A stretch of 64,000 nucleotides of DNA. Source: Pohlia nutans. Lineage: Eukaryota > Streptophyta > Bryopsida > Bryales > Mniaceae. The notes below the pieces were generated by a model. The model ran no database searches and was not told where the DNA came from. It saw only the letters and a list, made by a program, of their open reading frames with translations. The DNA is taken from assembly GCA_022496805.1 (NCBI GenBank), contig CM040091.1, forward strand, positions 10,778,336 to 10,842,335, in the 5' to 3' direction. Position numbers and translations under genes: made by a program. Position 1 is the stretch's first letter, and each line of letters starts with the position of its first letter. Of the stretch, positions 54,404-64,000 are shown piece after piece.

Positions 54404-54523
54404 CACTATTAGAAAAGGTAGCACTTCCGAGGGAGATGCCTATGCAAGTAGTGCCTAATTCCATGCATGCACAGTGATTTTTCCTTGGCATGTCCCTGGG
54501 GAGCACCACCTTTTCTACTAGTG
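54404..54523. mobile_element. Miniature CACTA element, 120 bp
   Basis: Left terminus CACTATTAGAAAAGGT, right terminus ACCTTTTCTACTAGTG. TTA duplicated on both sides (54401-54403 and 54524-54526). Too short to code. Confidence 0.78.
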
Positions 54524-54526
54524 TTA

Positions 54527-56197
54527 GAATGGACAAATTATGTATATTTTATTGCAAATACACGTAACAAGTAAAATGCAGTGGGAAACGCTAGTCATGT
54601 ACCTTTGATCATTCCATAAAACCATCTTCAATGTGATTGCCTAAAAAAATTATGATTGTATTTTAGTTGAAGGTCATTCAATAGGTAAAGCTAAGCCAAT
54701 GTATACTTTTTTACATAGAAATGTGCTCCAATGAAGCCTTTCATGGTCACACGACCCACTTACGACGACTTTCCATGTAAAGCGTGAACCTGCATGTGTG
54801 AGGTCATATCGACAGGAAGGTTGATGCACTGATATTAGTAGGTGTTTTGGTCTTGCAATTTTGGTTTGCAAGAGCGGTAATAGTTGAAACTCTATTTAGA
54901 AGAACCTGCTACACCAAATACGTAATGCCACATGGTAGAAGTATTAATGAAAGACCTTGAGTTTTGGGCAAAAATGCTTTGTATGACACTCGGGTGGGTC
55001 ACTCTTCATATATTTTGGGTACCACGTGCGGCGAGGGGGTGTTTTTTGGGGGGCTTTTTACCTTCTAGCTGAAATTAAAAATACCCCTATGATTACTTAA
55101 TGGGAAAAAATGGCCTATATTATGGACTCTATCATTTTTTATAGAACGGTGACCAATGCAATTTTTTATATGTTATCTTCCTTGTAAAGGATTAAATATA
55201 ATCTAAAAGTAACATGTTTTTAAAAATTTGAGAAAAATGGCCTCAAGAAAATGACCAGAACCTAACCTTCTTTCATACATTCTGTAAAATGTGCACAAAA
55301 TACTTCAAAGTTGTTCCAATTTCAGAATTAGTGCTATCGGTGTTCACTTTGATTTTCTTTTGAAGCACTACCTTACAATTGAGCAGAAAAACAATAGACA
55401 AACAATGCTTCAGCAACAACTTGCAGAGATCGCCCCAACCATGCGAGGCATCCAAACCCTCTCGGCAGTCCAAAATACATTCGCAATCACCACCTTAGAA
55501 TCGTAAAACAAAACACTAATCTTGTAATCCAAAACCGCATTGACAAACCCTAATACTCGCTTGTCCACTGATTTCGCTTGGAACTGCAGCAGGGGCACCC
55601 TAACCCTACCACAATGTCAACGGCAAGCTTAAATCCAGGTGGACATAATTGAGCTTTCATCCACTTCTAGACCTACTTTTCGTCCACCGCACAGCTAACC
55701 GCCCTTTCTTACCAACTGTGCTCCAGCTGTTCCCCCCCCCCCCAAAACAGACTGTACTAAGTTTAATACCTTGGATCCCATTCGCAATTCCCTAAATTAC
55801 ATGTACTAAAATCATAATGGACCAGTTTTGTGGTGCACCTAAATTATTTATAATGGCCTGTACTCTTTCATTGCATTCTATCTTATTTGTAATTTTTATA
55901 TAAATTTTTATAAAGTTTACCTATGATGAATAAAACCCATGCTATTTTCTGCCGCACGTTGTTTGTAAAATGCATTAAGTGACCCACCCAAGGTATGACA
56001 TCAGCCTGCGAGTTCAGGCTCTACATGGAAAGTTGTACCTATCATGCAGAGCTGAATACAACCTAATTCAATCGAATACAATAGACCATGAAGGGGATAC
56101 ATTCATTATAGAAAGTTTAAACCCTCAAGTAGGCCCCTACTATGTCACTAGCAAAATTAGCGAATCTAAATACTAGAGGCAACTTTATGGCAGTTTT
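54527..56197. other. No recognised feature
   Basis: AT-rich spacer with a C-run near 55734-55743. The minus-strand stretch 55598-55410 reads somewhat protein-like (VLDYKISVLFYDSKVVIANV) but has no recognisable motif. Confidence 0.4.
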
Positions 56198-56578
56198 TTG
56201 ACCCTTAAACGTCAAAGTAAGCCCTCGAGTAAGCCCCATGGAATTAGTAAAAAGAGAATAATGAAGAAAAAAGTTGATTTTTCCAACCAAATCAAGCAAG
56301 GATTGGTGCGTTGGAAAGCTACTGAAAAAGCGATCTACATTCCAAATTTTCGCCTCATTTCAGAGATTGTGGAATCATTGGTAAGCAATCAAAGTTATCA
56401 AATTGAACAAGTTTTGAGGTTGGGGCAGCTGAAGTTCAGCAATGCACTGCAGAGCCGTTTTTGCAAAAAAAAAATTAATTAATTAATTTTAAAAAAAAAA
56501 TTAAAAAATTCTTCCCCGAAAACATTTAGATGCCTTCCGAGCTGCCCCGTTTAGGCCCTCTTGACATTTAAAGGTTAA
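56198..56578. mobile_element. TTAA-type MITE, 381 bp
   Basis: Left TTGACCCTTAAACGTCAA (TTAA degraded to TTGA), right TTGACATTTAAAGGTTAA. The inverted termini match in CC-TTAAA-GTCAA. Confidence 0.62.
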
Positions 56579-56676
56579 CTGATCGCGGTGCCAACTTGTG
56601 TGGATTTCAAAAGCTGACTAATTAAAGGCGGAGCCCACATCCAAGTACATCCAACCTCTATGGACGTGATAGATGA

Positions 56677-57395
56677 AAAAATATTTCTGACAAAATTAAA
56701 TCTGTGAAACCGCTTTTACCGTAAACCGTAAACCCTCCTCTAGAGGCCTACTGGAGGGTTCAAACTGTAATGTCACCATTCATGCTTATTAAGGTAGACG
56801 ACCTGTTTCCGATGAGGCCCCCAATCACGCGGTATAGGGCAACCTATTTCTGTGAATAGGCCTGCATTATTTTCGAATTCATTCGTAAACGGTGGCGGAA
56901 ACATGTTTCTTCTTAATATGGAATGGTTGGCGCCTAGAATGGAAACTTGTTACCGAGTTAGTATGATATCATGTGTTCTCGAAATCTAATTTTCCAATTC
57001 TTGGAAATAGGTCAACCTATATTGCGAGAACAGGTTGGAGAGAATCTTCACTTTGAAAACTTGTAGTAAATTCGATATTGCCCCAAATTTTGTTCAAAAA
57101 TATGTGACCTTCTTCAAATCTATTTCCCTACACTGCAAAATTATTTGCCTATTCGTTACTCCACCGGAAGTATGTTGAATTGCTTAAGGTGATCGAAAAC
57201 AGGTCGTCTACCTTATACCAAACCTTTGGTATCTACAAGGAAGGTGGAAAAAGAAAATATTTCTGACAAAATTAAATCTGTGAAACCCCTTTTACCATAA
57301 ACCGTAAACCCGGCCTACTGGAGGGTTCAAACTGTAATGTCACCATTCATGCTTATTATACCAAACCTTCGGTATCTACAAGGAAGGTGGAAAAA
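56677..57395. repeat. Local duplication, one copy split by a MITE
   Basis: First copy 56677-56791 plus 57214-57252; second, uninterrupted copy 57254-57395. Landmarks in both: AAAATATTTCTGACAAAATT, ACTGGAGGGTTCAAACTGTA, ACCAAACCTT(T/C)GGTATCT. Confidence 0.85.
56792..57213. mobile_element. TA-flanked MITE, 422 bp
   Basis: Inverted termini of 22 bases with one mismatch (AGGTAGACGACCTGTTT...). TA on both sides (56790-56791, 57214-57215). The neighbouring duplicate copy reads GCTTATTATACCAAACC with a single TA at this point, serving as an empty site. TA duplication fits Tc1/mariner-type elements. Confidence 0.82.
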
Positions 57396-57892
57396 TCATT
57401 TGCCATACCCAGACGAGTTGCAAATATGATTCCCAGCCACCGAGACAGACAGTGAAGGCATAATAGTTACTTAGATATTGAATAAAATTCATGATTATGT
57501 GACAAAGAGGCAAACCTACCCTAAACCATGAAACTGAAGGCTCCAATCCCTGAGTTGACAACAAGCCACACCAGTGGGAGGTTCCTCAATTGTTGCCCCA
57601 ATAGAAATTCTTTAGAAAATCCAGCTTCACCCTTAAAATTCTCCAAGCCTTGAAGAAAAATATAGCTTTGCATTCATGTTCTGGATTCCATGCGCTTTCT
57701 TTTTGGCTCCAGAAACTCAACCAGAAACTTGAATCTTAGTCCATGGCCTTTGAGTCCGTCTCCTCTGCATTGGCGGAATCGAGGACTGTTAGTATCAGAT
57801 GTTATAGAAATGCAGGTGTGCAGGTGGGAGAGTTCCACCAGGTATTAGTTATTACTTCTCTAGGTGGTTACACTATGGCTAGTCAAAACTTC
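57396..57892. other. No recognised feature
   Basis: Mixed composition. A short plus frame at 57743-57946 runs into the next element and is not supported as a gene. Confidence 0.45.
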
Positions 57893-58482
57893 TTAACCCC
57901 TAAAGGACCACGAGGCCACCACGTGGCTTCTGGAATTAGAAAGTGAGGAATTTTGAGTTGTTGGACCGTGAATTGTAAAGTAAGCAACAAAGAGACCCTA
58001 GTTCTTTTTTGAGAGTTGAATCCGTGAGTACTTCTTGATCGAAATTTCATGAAGTGTGCAATTTTTGGTGATTTTTTTGAGCTGCAAGAAGGTTATTTGG
58101 GCGTCACTTGAGACCCTCATATCTTTTTCCTTACACCTCCAAATTAATTGAAATTTTTTGAACATGTTCAAAATGATGATCATTATGCATGGTAGAAATT
58201 TTAGGTTTTTTGGAGAACTTTAATCAATCCAATTTCAGCATGTGTACAAAATACCCTGAACAAGTTCCATCAATCTTCTCAACGGTGGCATTTTCTCAAA
58301 ATTGTGCGATTCTGTTGATCATTTTTTCATACAAAAGCTATGTAAGTCTTTTTTGATTTCAACGGTGCCGATCGTCAAAATTAACCCACACCAATGAGGA
58401 ATTGAGCTTGTTATAAGAACTAGTCAAGAAAACAAGAGCTAAGCTAAACCCCCCCCCCTCCCCCCGGTCCTTTAGGGGTTAA
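57893..58482. mobile_element. TTAA-flanked MITE, 590 bp
   Basis: Left TTAACCCCTAAAGGACC, right GGTCCTTTAGGGGTTAA: perfect 17-base inverted ends including TTAA. It shares the right TTAA with the next element. Confidence 0.88.
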
Positions 58483-58702
58483 CCCCTAAACGTTTGAACG
58501 TGCCGCGGCGATCAAGAGAATTCGGTGTATTTTGTTTGTGTTTGGAATGGATTCACACCTTTTATGGATTTGAGTTCAGAAGAGAAGTTGAAATTTAGAT
58601 CAATGCAGTTCTAATGGGCTCTTAAGATCTCAATTTAGAGTTTCTTGTTGGTAGCAAATCTCAATTATACGACAACGTACGTACGGGACATTTAAGGATT
58701 AA
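58479..58702. mobile_element. TTAA-flanked MITE, 224 bp
   Basis: Left TTAACCCCTAAACGTTTG, right GGGACATTTAAGGATTAA. Its left end resembles the right end of the element at 14459-15033. Confidence 0.6.
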
Positions 58703-58830
58703 GGCATTTTTTTTATAAAAAAAATCATCTTCTCCGGCATACCATCCCTCACCTCAAATAACCATGTCTTGGGCTAAAATGAAATTTTTGATCAACCAAT
58801 GCACTTCTCCACCATAGTATAAAGCGGCTC

Positions 58831-59188
58831 TTAGGGCTGCTTCACACTATCGTTGTTTAAGTTGAGAGGCCGTGAGATTGAGTGGCCAAACTTTCTTGAG
58901 AATGTAAATAAATGGACTGAAAATAGGCAATAAAAGATAATTCTAATTTTTTATGCAAAAGAATTGACGGCCTCTCGACCATAGTTTGAGTTTCCATTTC
59001 TGTTTGACCCAAACTTCCTTCAAGAGTCCGTCGCCTTAATCAATAAAGTGTTGCCATAAAGACATTTTGGAAGGTCACAACTTTTGGACTTTGGTCTCTA
59101 GTGCGAAGGGCCAAGAGGCTCAAATTTTGGTTTCTTGTTAATTTGATTGGTAGAAATCGACGGCCTCTCAAAGCGGTTTTAGGGGCCT
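58831..59188. repeat. Older terminal-repeat fragment beside the Harbinger-like MITE
   Basis: TTAGGGCTGCTTCACACTAT at 58831 resembles the Harbinger-like terminus at 59189. GTTGAGAGGCCG (58860) and CGGCCTCTCAAA (59161) form an inverted pair. Confidence 0.45.
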
Positions 59189-59191
59189 TTA

Positions 59192-59628
59192 GGGGCGATT
59201 TACACTACGGATCAAGAACTCGTCCAGTGCATCTCTAAAATTTGTGATTGGCTCCATCAACTCATCCCGGGATGACTTGGGTTTACACTACAAAGAAAAA
59301 AGAAAAGTGACCAAAGGAGTTGAGGTCCTCAAAAGGCCTAGAAATAGGCGTACTGGATAATGTTGAAGGATTCCCGGATTTTGTGGTGAGAGAGGCAAAA
59401 AGGGTTCTCTCATTGCCAAACAAGAAAACCATGGGCTTAAAATGCCATTTTTTAAATTTTTTTTAAAGTCCCGGTCCAAGTTTGGTTTACATTTAGTGAG
59501 TGGTCCAAAGGGCTTTAAAAAATACATTTTTCTAAGGTTTGACCATGGAAGTGTGACCATGAAGTGTGACCATGGAATTAATCCATTCTCTTTGGTCATA
59601 GCTCTTGATCCGTAGTGTAAACCGCCCC
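59192..59628. mobile_element. PIF/Harbinger-like MITE, 437 bp
   Basis: Left GGGGCGATTTACACTACGGA, right TCCGTAGTGTAAACCGCCCC; one mismatch over at least 20 bases. TTA duplicated on both sides (59189-59191, 59629-59631). TTA targets and GGG-starting termini are typical of the PIF/Harbinger group. Noncoding. Confidence 0.82.
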
Positions 59629-59631
59629 TTA

Positions 59632-60321
59632 GAGTGGGGCTAAGGGCCTCCTTCCATGCTTGGATCGGTCCGGCAATAAATAGTGACTTCACCACCACTA
59701 AAATCTGCAAAGCACTTTAGTGTGCACCGGTAGAGAGGGCCCCCACCAATCTGTACACTCAAATATACATGTCATGCACTTAAACTTCAACGTAACAAAG
59801 AAAGGAGTCAATGAAAGGTGCCACCGATAAGGAGTGAAACTCAATGTCCTACTTCTCCTCTCACCGTCTTCCGGTGAAGTTTGAGACCTCAATCCTTGTC
59901 AATTTCCTCATTCCACCAGAACCGAACTTACATGGAAGCCCGCCCTAATGGGCCTCGGGAAGTTGACCTTTGGCATTATGATCCATATCGTATCTAAATT
60001 CTATTCTAGAGGAGATGCACTGGCAAAGGACCCCTCACTGACAATCTGAGCCAATGTCCATCACCCATAACTCACGGGGGTATCACCTGACTCACGAGTA
60101 ACTGACAACCAGTGAGGTTTATTTCTGTGCTCAGAATTAAAATGTTTTATGGTCATGGAAATGTTTTATTGGTGATCTAACTTCATCAATTATTCCACCA
60201 AGGAATTACGTGCCGTGGGCTGAAGGCAGAAGCCATTATCAATTTTCAGGCTCTTATTGTTATTATTAATGGCCATATATGGATTGCAATAACTCCCCGA
60301 GTCTAAATCCCCTCCTCAACG
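59632..60321. other. No recognised feature
   Basis: Spacer with several short inverted pairs (for example CCTCACTG / CAGTGAGG near 60032 and 60112). No gene seen. Confidence 0.45.
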
Positions 60322-60563
60322 TTAACCCTTAAACGACATATACTTTCCTGATATCACACCCAAAATCTCTTTTAAATTCCATTTTAAGCATGATTTTGTT
60401 TTTAATATACTTTGGCTCTATTCTAAAGAAGTATAGATCTCTCTAAGGTTCTCGGTTTGGCATTCTAAAAACCCCATTTGGTGCAATGGAGTAGAAGTTA
60501 TGAGCAAGATTCTCTCAAAATATAACCAAGCCCATGGGGCTTGCATTGTCCTTTAAAGGTTAA
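60322..60563. mobile_element. TTAA-flanked MITE, 242 bp
   Basis: Left TTAACCCTTAAACGACA, right TGTCCTTTAAAGGTTAA. Confidence 0.75.
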
Positions 60564-61121
60564 TGCAAGAGAACAAAACCTACCTCCTATTTTGTGCATA
60601 TTGGCGCTCACCTTCAAAAATTAATCAAGGGTTTTTAATTCCCGAGAGGATCCTATTAGACTAATGTGAGTCTGTAGGTCCTAAGTTTGCAAAAATATTT
60701 GCCAAAAAAAACCCTAAGGTGCCCAAAATGGAATTTTCAAAAAATGGGGCCCATGGGTAAATAGTGCTCGCATTTACGTCAAGGGGGTGAGATTTAGAGT
60801 CGAGGCCCAATATTAAGGGAAGATCCCCACAAGAGACCCAAGCCCGTTTTGCATGGAGAGAATAAACTAATTTTACACCATGCATTGGATTAGAATACGG
60901 GTGCTAGTGTGGTGGAACAAGCTTGGCACTTCCTCAAACAATCGGCTAGTCGCGTAGTCTATGCCTTAGTATTTATCATAAATTTACTTTTATGCTTGTT
61001 TATACTATTCAATCATGTAACTTCTTGAAATCGAAGCGTTTCATAGTGGAGTAGTGACATTTGACGGGGAGTTTTTCAAGGGAACCAACAAAAATCCAAT
61101 ATTTTCCAAAAGCAACTAGTT
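60564..61121. other. No recognised feature
   Basis: Spacer between two TTAA elements. A minus frame at 60661-60885 has no recognisable motif. Confidence 0.45.
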
Positions 61122-61933
61122 TTAACCCTTTAGTGCCCAAGGTACTGTAGCTCAGAGCCCTGGATTTCAGTAGATTTTTTCACTGTGGTTGAGACTACCA
61201 AAAATAGAATGGGTTAAATTAGAAAGTAACCGTACAATTCTATTCTCAACTCGAGAGCACACATTTTATTAAAATTTGATAATCATCCGATGGTGGGATC
61301 GGAAGATTATAGTATGTATTTGAATTGTATAATGCACGCTCAAAAACGAGATTTTGGGGGGTGTGTGACTTCAAAGTTAAATATAATTTGAGGTAAATTT
61401 TCAAAAATAAAAGCAAAGAAGTTCAACTATGCCCTATGTCAACACCTCTCCGTTGCAATCTTTCATATCAAAAATAGACTCACACATAATTATTGTGAGA
61501 TTTATAAGTGAAAGTGACTTCTCCATGTATGGTTTAGGACAAAATTTTATACGTTGAAAATTGACAGGAGTGGGTACATTAGTCAAGATCGGATTACACA
61601 CACTAATGGAAGATGAAGAAGAGAACACAATCCAAAAAAATAAAACAAGATAACAAACTTCCAAACACAATAAATACTACACAATACATATGTTGTATTT
61701 GTAAGTATTTACTGTATTTTCAAGTATTTGCAGTATTTTCGCGTTCTGTTGATAGGTATTTTGATAGTTGTACAATTCCAAATTGAAAATTTCTTTTTTC
61801 TGGAAGGTGCGTAATGTATGTGCGCAAATCTGAACTTAAAAACTGAAGTTCCAATTCTTCACGGATTCTCTGCTATTTGCATTTCGGACGTTGTAGTGAC
61901 CATAATGTGGTTTGTTGGGCACTAAAGGGTTAA
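61122..61933. mobile_element. TTAA-flanked element, 812 bp, perfect termini
   Basis: TTAACCCTTTAGTGCCCAA on the left and its exact reverse complement TTGGGCACTAAAGGGTTAA on the right. Noncoding interior. Confidence 0.92.
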
Positions 61934-62660
61934 ACAAGATCGCATCCGGTATTTACTTATGTGTCACATAGGTAGCATCCAAGTATCACAAATTTTAACC
62001 TGAAACTATGGATTTCAACCGGTAAATTTTGCAATTCCGTTTGGTTGATTTTACACTAGCTGCTGGATCTCCCCGTACATTGAGCAGAGACAACATAGGC
62101 CATTGTCGTTCACAGACCTGCTCTCACTTTTATTAGAATAGAATCAGAACATGAGAGGAGATTGAACAGTGAACCGGTTGTCTATTTTATGCAAGAGCAG
62201 GGCCGGGTACTTCATGGGTGGAGTGGCTGTGATTGCAGTGGAGTTGGTGAAGCCGTTGAACTGTAATTTCTGAAATTATCAACCTGGCAATTGCTTGAAC
62301 TCGGTTCATCAATTATTGTTACAGTAGTTCCTGCCACATTATTGGTATTTGAGCTTTTTCTTGACACATTTTAATTAAACCTCGCCATGCCGTAGGTCAG
62401 CATGATTATCATAATTTTATATATAATTGTCAAAATTATTGGGAAATTAATTTTTGATTTCTTTTTCATTCTCATGAGACTTGATTTTACTCCTTGAAAC
62501 CATGTTATTAGAGCATGGCCAGTAACACTTTGGATACTGCTCTGGCTATGGAAAAATGAATGAGAGTGAGTTGGTGAATGAATTATTTGGTCTGTGACAC
62601 TAAATTATCTACTAAAAACCAAGGCCCTCAAAATCACACAAGCCAGTGTATCTTCTCTTT
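61934..62660. other. No recognised feature
   Basis: AT-rich spacer. No gene or repeat edge seen. Confidence 0.5.
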
Positions 62661-63237
62661 TTAATCCCTAATTGCCTAACCGTTCATTTTTTGAATGATG
62701 TACAAATATCATCCATAATTTCTCATCCGTCATGCACTTTTAGCAGTGTGGAATTTTTACTCTAGATTCTATGGGAAGTTAGCTTCATGCATATGTGATC
62801 CTATTAGAAAGGGGATGATTTGTGAAATTTTTATACCTCATTTCATGTTGTAGTGATTCATCCAAAATTTTGACGATTTCACTGTAAAAGTGCTCTAAAA
62901 AAAGTCAACTCATAAAATTAAGCAACCAAAAATCTCCAAAAATCACCACACTTAGAGTATTCCATTTCAACCAATCACAAAAAAAATTCATTTTTAGATT
63001 GTCAATATCTTATTTGCAATTGAATTACAAAATAATTTTGAATTTTGTGTTTCAAATTTTATACAAAATCATTGGTAATAGCAATCATAGATCTAACCGT
63101 ATAGATAGAATCTAAAATTCATAATGTACAACTTTTATTCAAATATATAGTTCGAAAGATCCCTCTAAGTTGCATTTTATAATGCATCTTTGCAAAACTG
63201 CTGAATTTGGAGAGGGCTTTAGGCATTTAGGGGTTAA
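62661..63237. mobile_element. TTAA-flanked MITE, family B, copy 2
   Basis: Left TTAATCCCTAATTGCCTAA, right TTTAGGCATTTAGGGGTTAA. The interior is parallel to 14459-15033 (GGGGATGATTTGTGAAATTT, CTCATTTCATGTTGTAGTG). Confidence 0.82.
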
Positions 63238-63462
63238 TTGCACAGTCAATGTAAATGACTTAGTACTTACTATTTGTAAAGTCTAATCAAATGATGTTAG
63301 TGGGGAATTACATAATAGGGTCTAACTTTTTGAATGACCTTTATATTGCAATCTAGAGTGCTAGATGCTCTTCAACCTTGTCTCTAGTAAATTAAAACAT
63401 GTTATCAACTCATTAACATATATGTTTTGGAGAAAATGACCTTAGCTCTTGGTGTAAAAGCC

Positions 63463-64000
63463 TTAAACCCCTGATTGCCTAACCAACCGTTCTTAAACTC
63501 ATGTACATAATTGAATTTTGTTTCTTCATGTGTCATGAACTTTTTGCAAGTAAAAAATAAAATAAAAAAATTCTATGGCAAGATAACTTCATGCATGTAT
63601 GATCAAATTAGAAAAGAGATGATTTGTAAAAAAAAATTGCTTCATTTTCATGTCACTGGTTTCCACTCAAAATTTGTGAGATCTTAGTTCACAAGGAACC
63701 CTCACAATTTGATCCCAGTGCTAAACTTGGGGTGGGGGTAAAAGTGAGGGATTTTTACCCTGGGCAGTTTTTTTTTTTTTTGGCCCCCATGCCGGTCAAA
63801 ACTCGGAGAGTTCACTAGACATGTATATATGTATACACGTGCGTGACAAAGGTATTTATTCAGGGGGTATTTAATTATCCATTCTTGAATTTTTGTACCG
63901 TATTATTATATAATTTGCTAATTTATTGTTTTTTAAACGACCCTATAATTACTTTTAAATTTTATGAAGCTCTAATTTAAAATTAGGTATGTTCATTATA
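63463..64000. mobile_element. Family B MITE relative, right end not recognised
   Basis: Left TTAAACCCCTGATTGCCTAA, then family B interior (AAAAGAGATGATTTGTAAA) to about 63700. Beyond that it diverges or runs past the window. Confidence 0.5.

Overview
The window looks like transposon-packed intergenic DNA of a eukaryote of the green plant lineage. The guess is a streptophyte (charophyte-type) alga or another early-diverging plant; this is an inference. Support comes from a plant-type Ty1/copia polyprotein, hAT, CACTA and Harbinger-like elements, a non-LTR retrotransposon, many microsatellites, and TTAA-flanked piggyBac-type repeats that would be unusual in flowering plants. I see no bacterial-style operons, no rRNA or tRNA genes, no CRISPR array and no recognisable housekeeping gene.

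Layout. Positions 1-7859 and 42801-50662 are two nearly identical copies of one segment: about 2.4 kb of flank plus a 5.47 kb Ty1/copia retrotransposon with an intact 1381-residue gag-pol frame. Only the second copy has matching 5-base target duplications. Positions 8315-9403 hold an unfamiliar minus-strand gene with a UIM-like C-terminus. Positions 9.5-15.3 kb hold CGGACGG-rich arrays, a duplicated repeat unit, and four TTAA-flanked elements. Positions 15.6-19.2 kb hold a broken minus-strand gene that shares an N-terminal domain with the 8315-9403 gene but ends in a RING-H2 finger. Next come a CGGACGG array, a frameshifted hAT transposase (20182-23278), another array, and an unknown minus-strand ORF (to 24610). 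Positions 24.8-28.9 kb contain two oppositely oriented arrays of one 122-bp satellite around a 2.6 kb spacer. Positions 29.1-33.4 kb hold a long unknown reading frame broken by two in-frame stops and running into a TTTA microsatellite. Positions 33.7-36.7 kb hold a minus-strand LINE relic with a nested TTAA element and a solo LTR. Positions 37.4-39.1 kb are a CACTA element with clean terminal repeats and target duplication, next to a piggyBac transposase relic (to 39996). After the second copia copy come a 1.5 kb foldback element (52.65-54.2 kb), a 120-bp CACTA miniature, a TA-flanked MITE with a related empty site beside it, a Harbinger-like MITE, and seven more TTAA elements up to the window end.

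The most interesting material is threefold. First, the TTAA/CCCTAAA element families, one of which can be removed in silico to restore a LINE reading frame. Second, a new domain of about 110 residues found in two genes, one fused to a RING-H2 finger and one to a UIM-like motif, each lying beside a CGGACGG array and one also beside a hAT transposase. Third, a copia element whose primer site matches the anticodon region of initiator tRNA-Met rather than its 3' end. Everything was read by eye without alignment, so identities and edges of diverged repeats are approximate.
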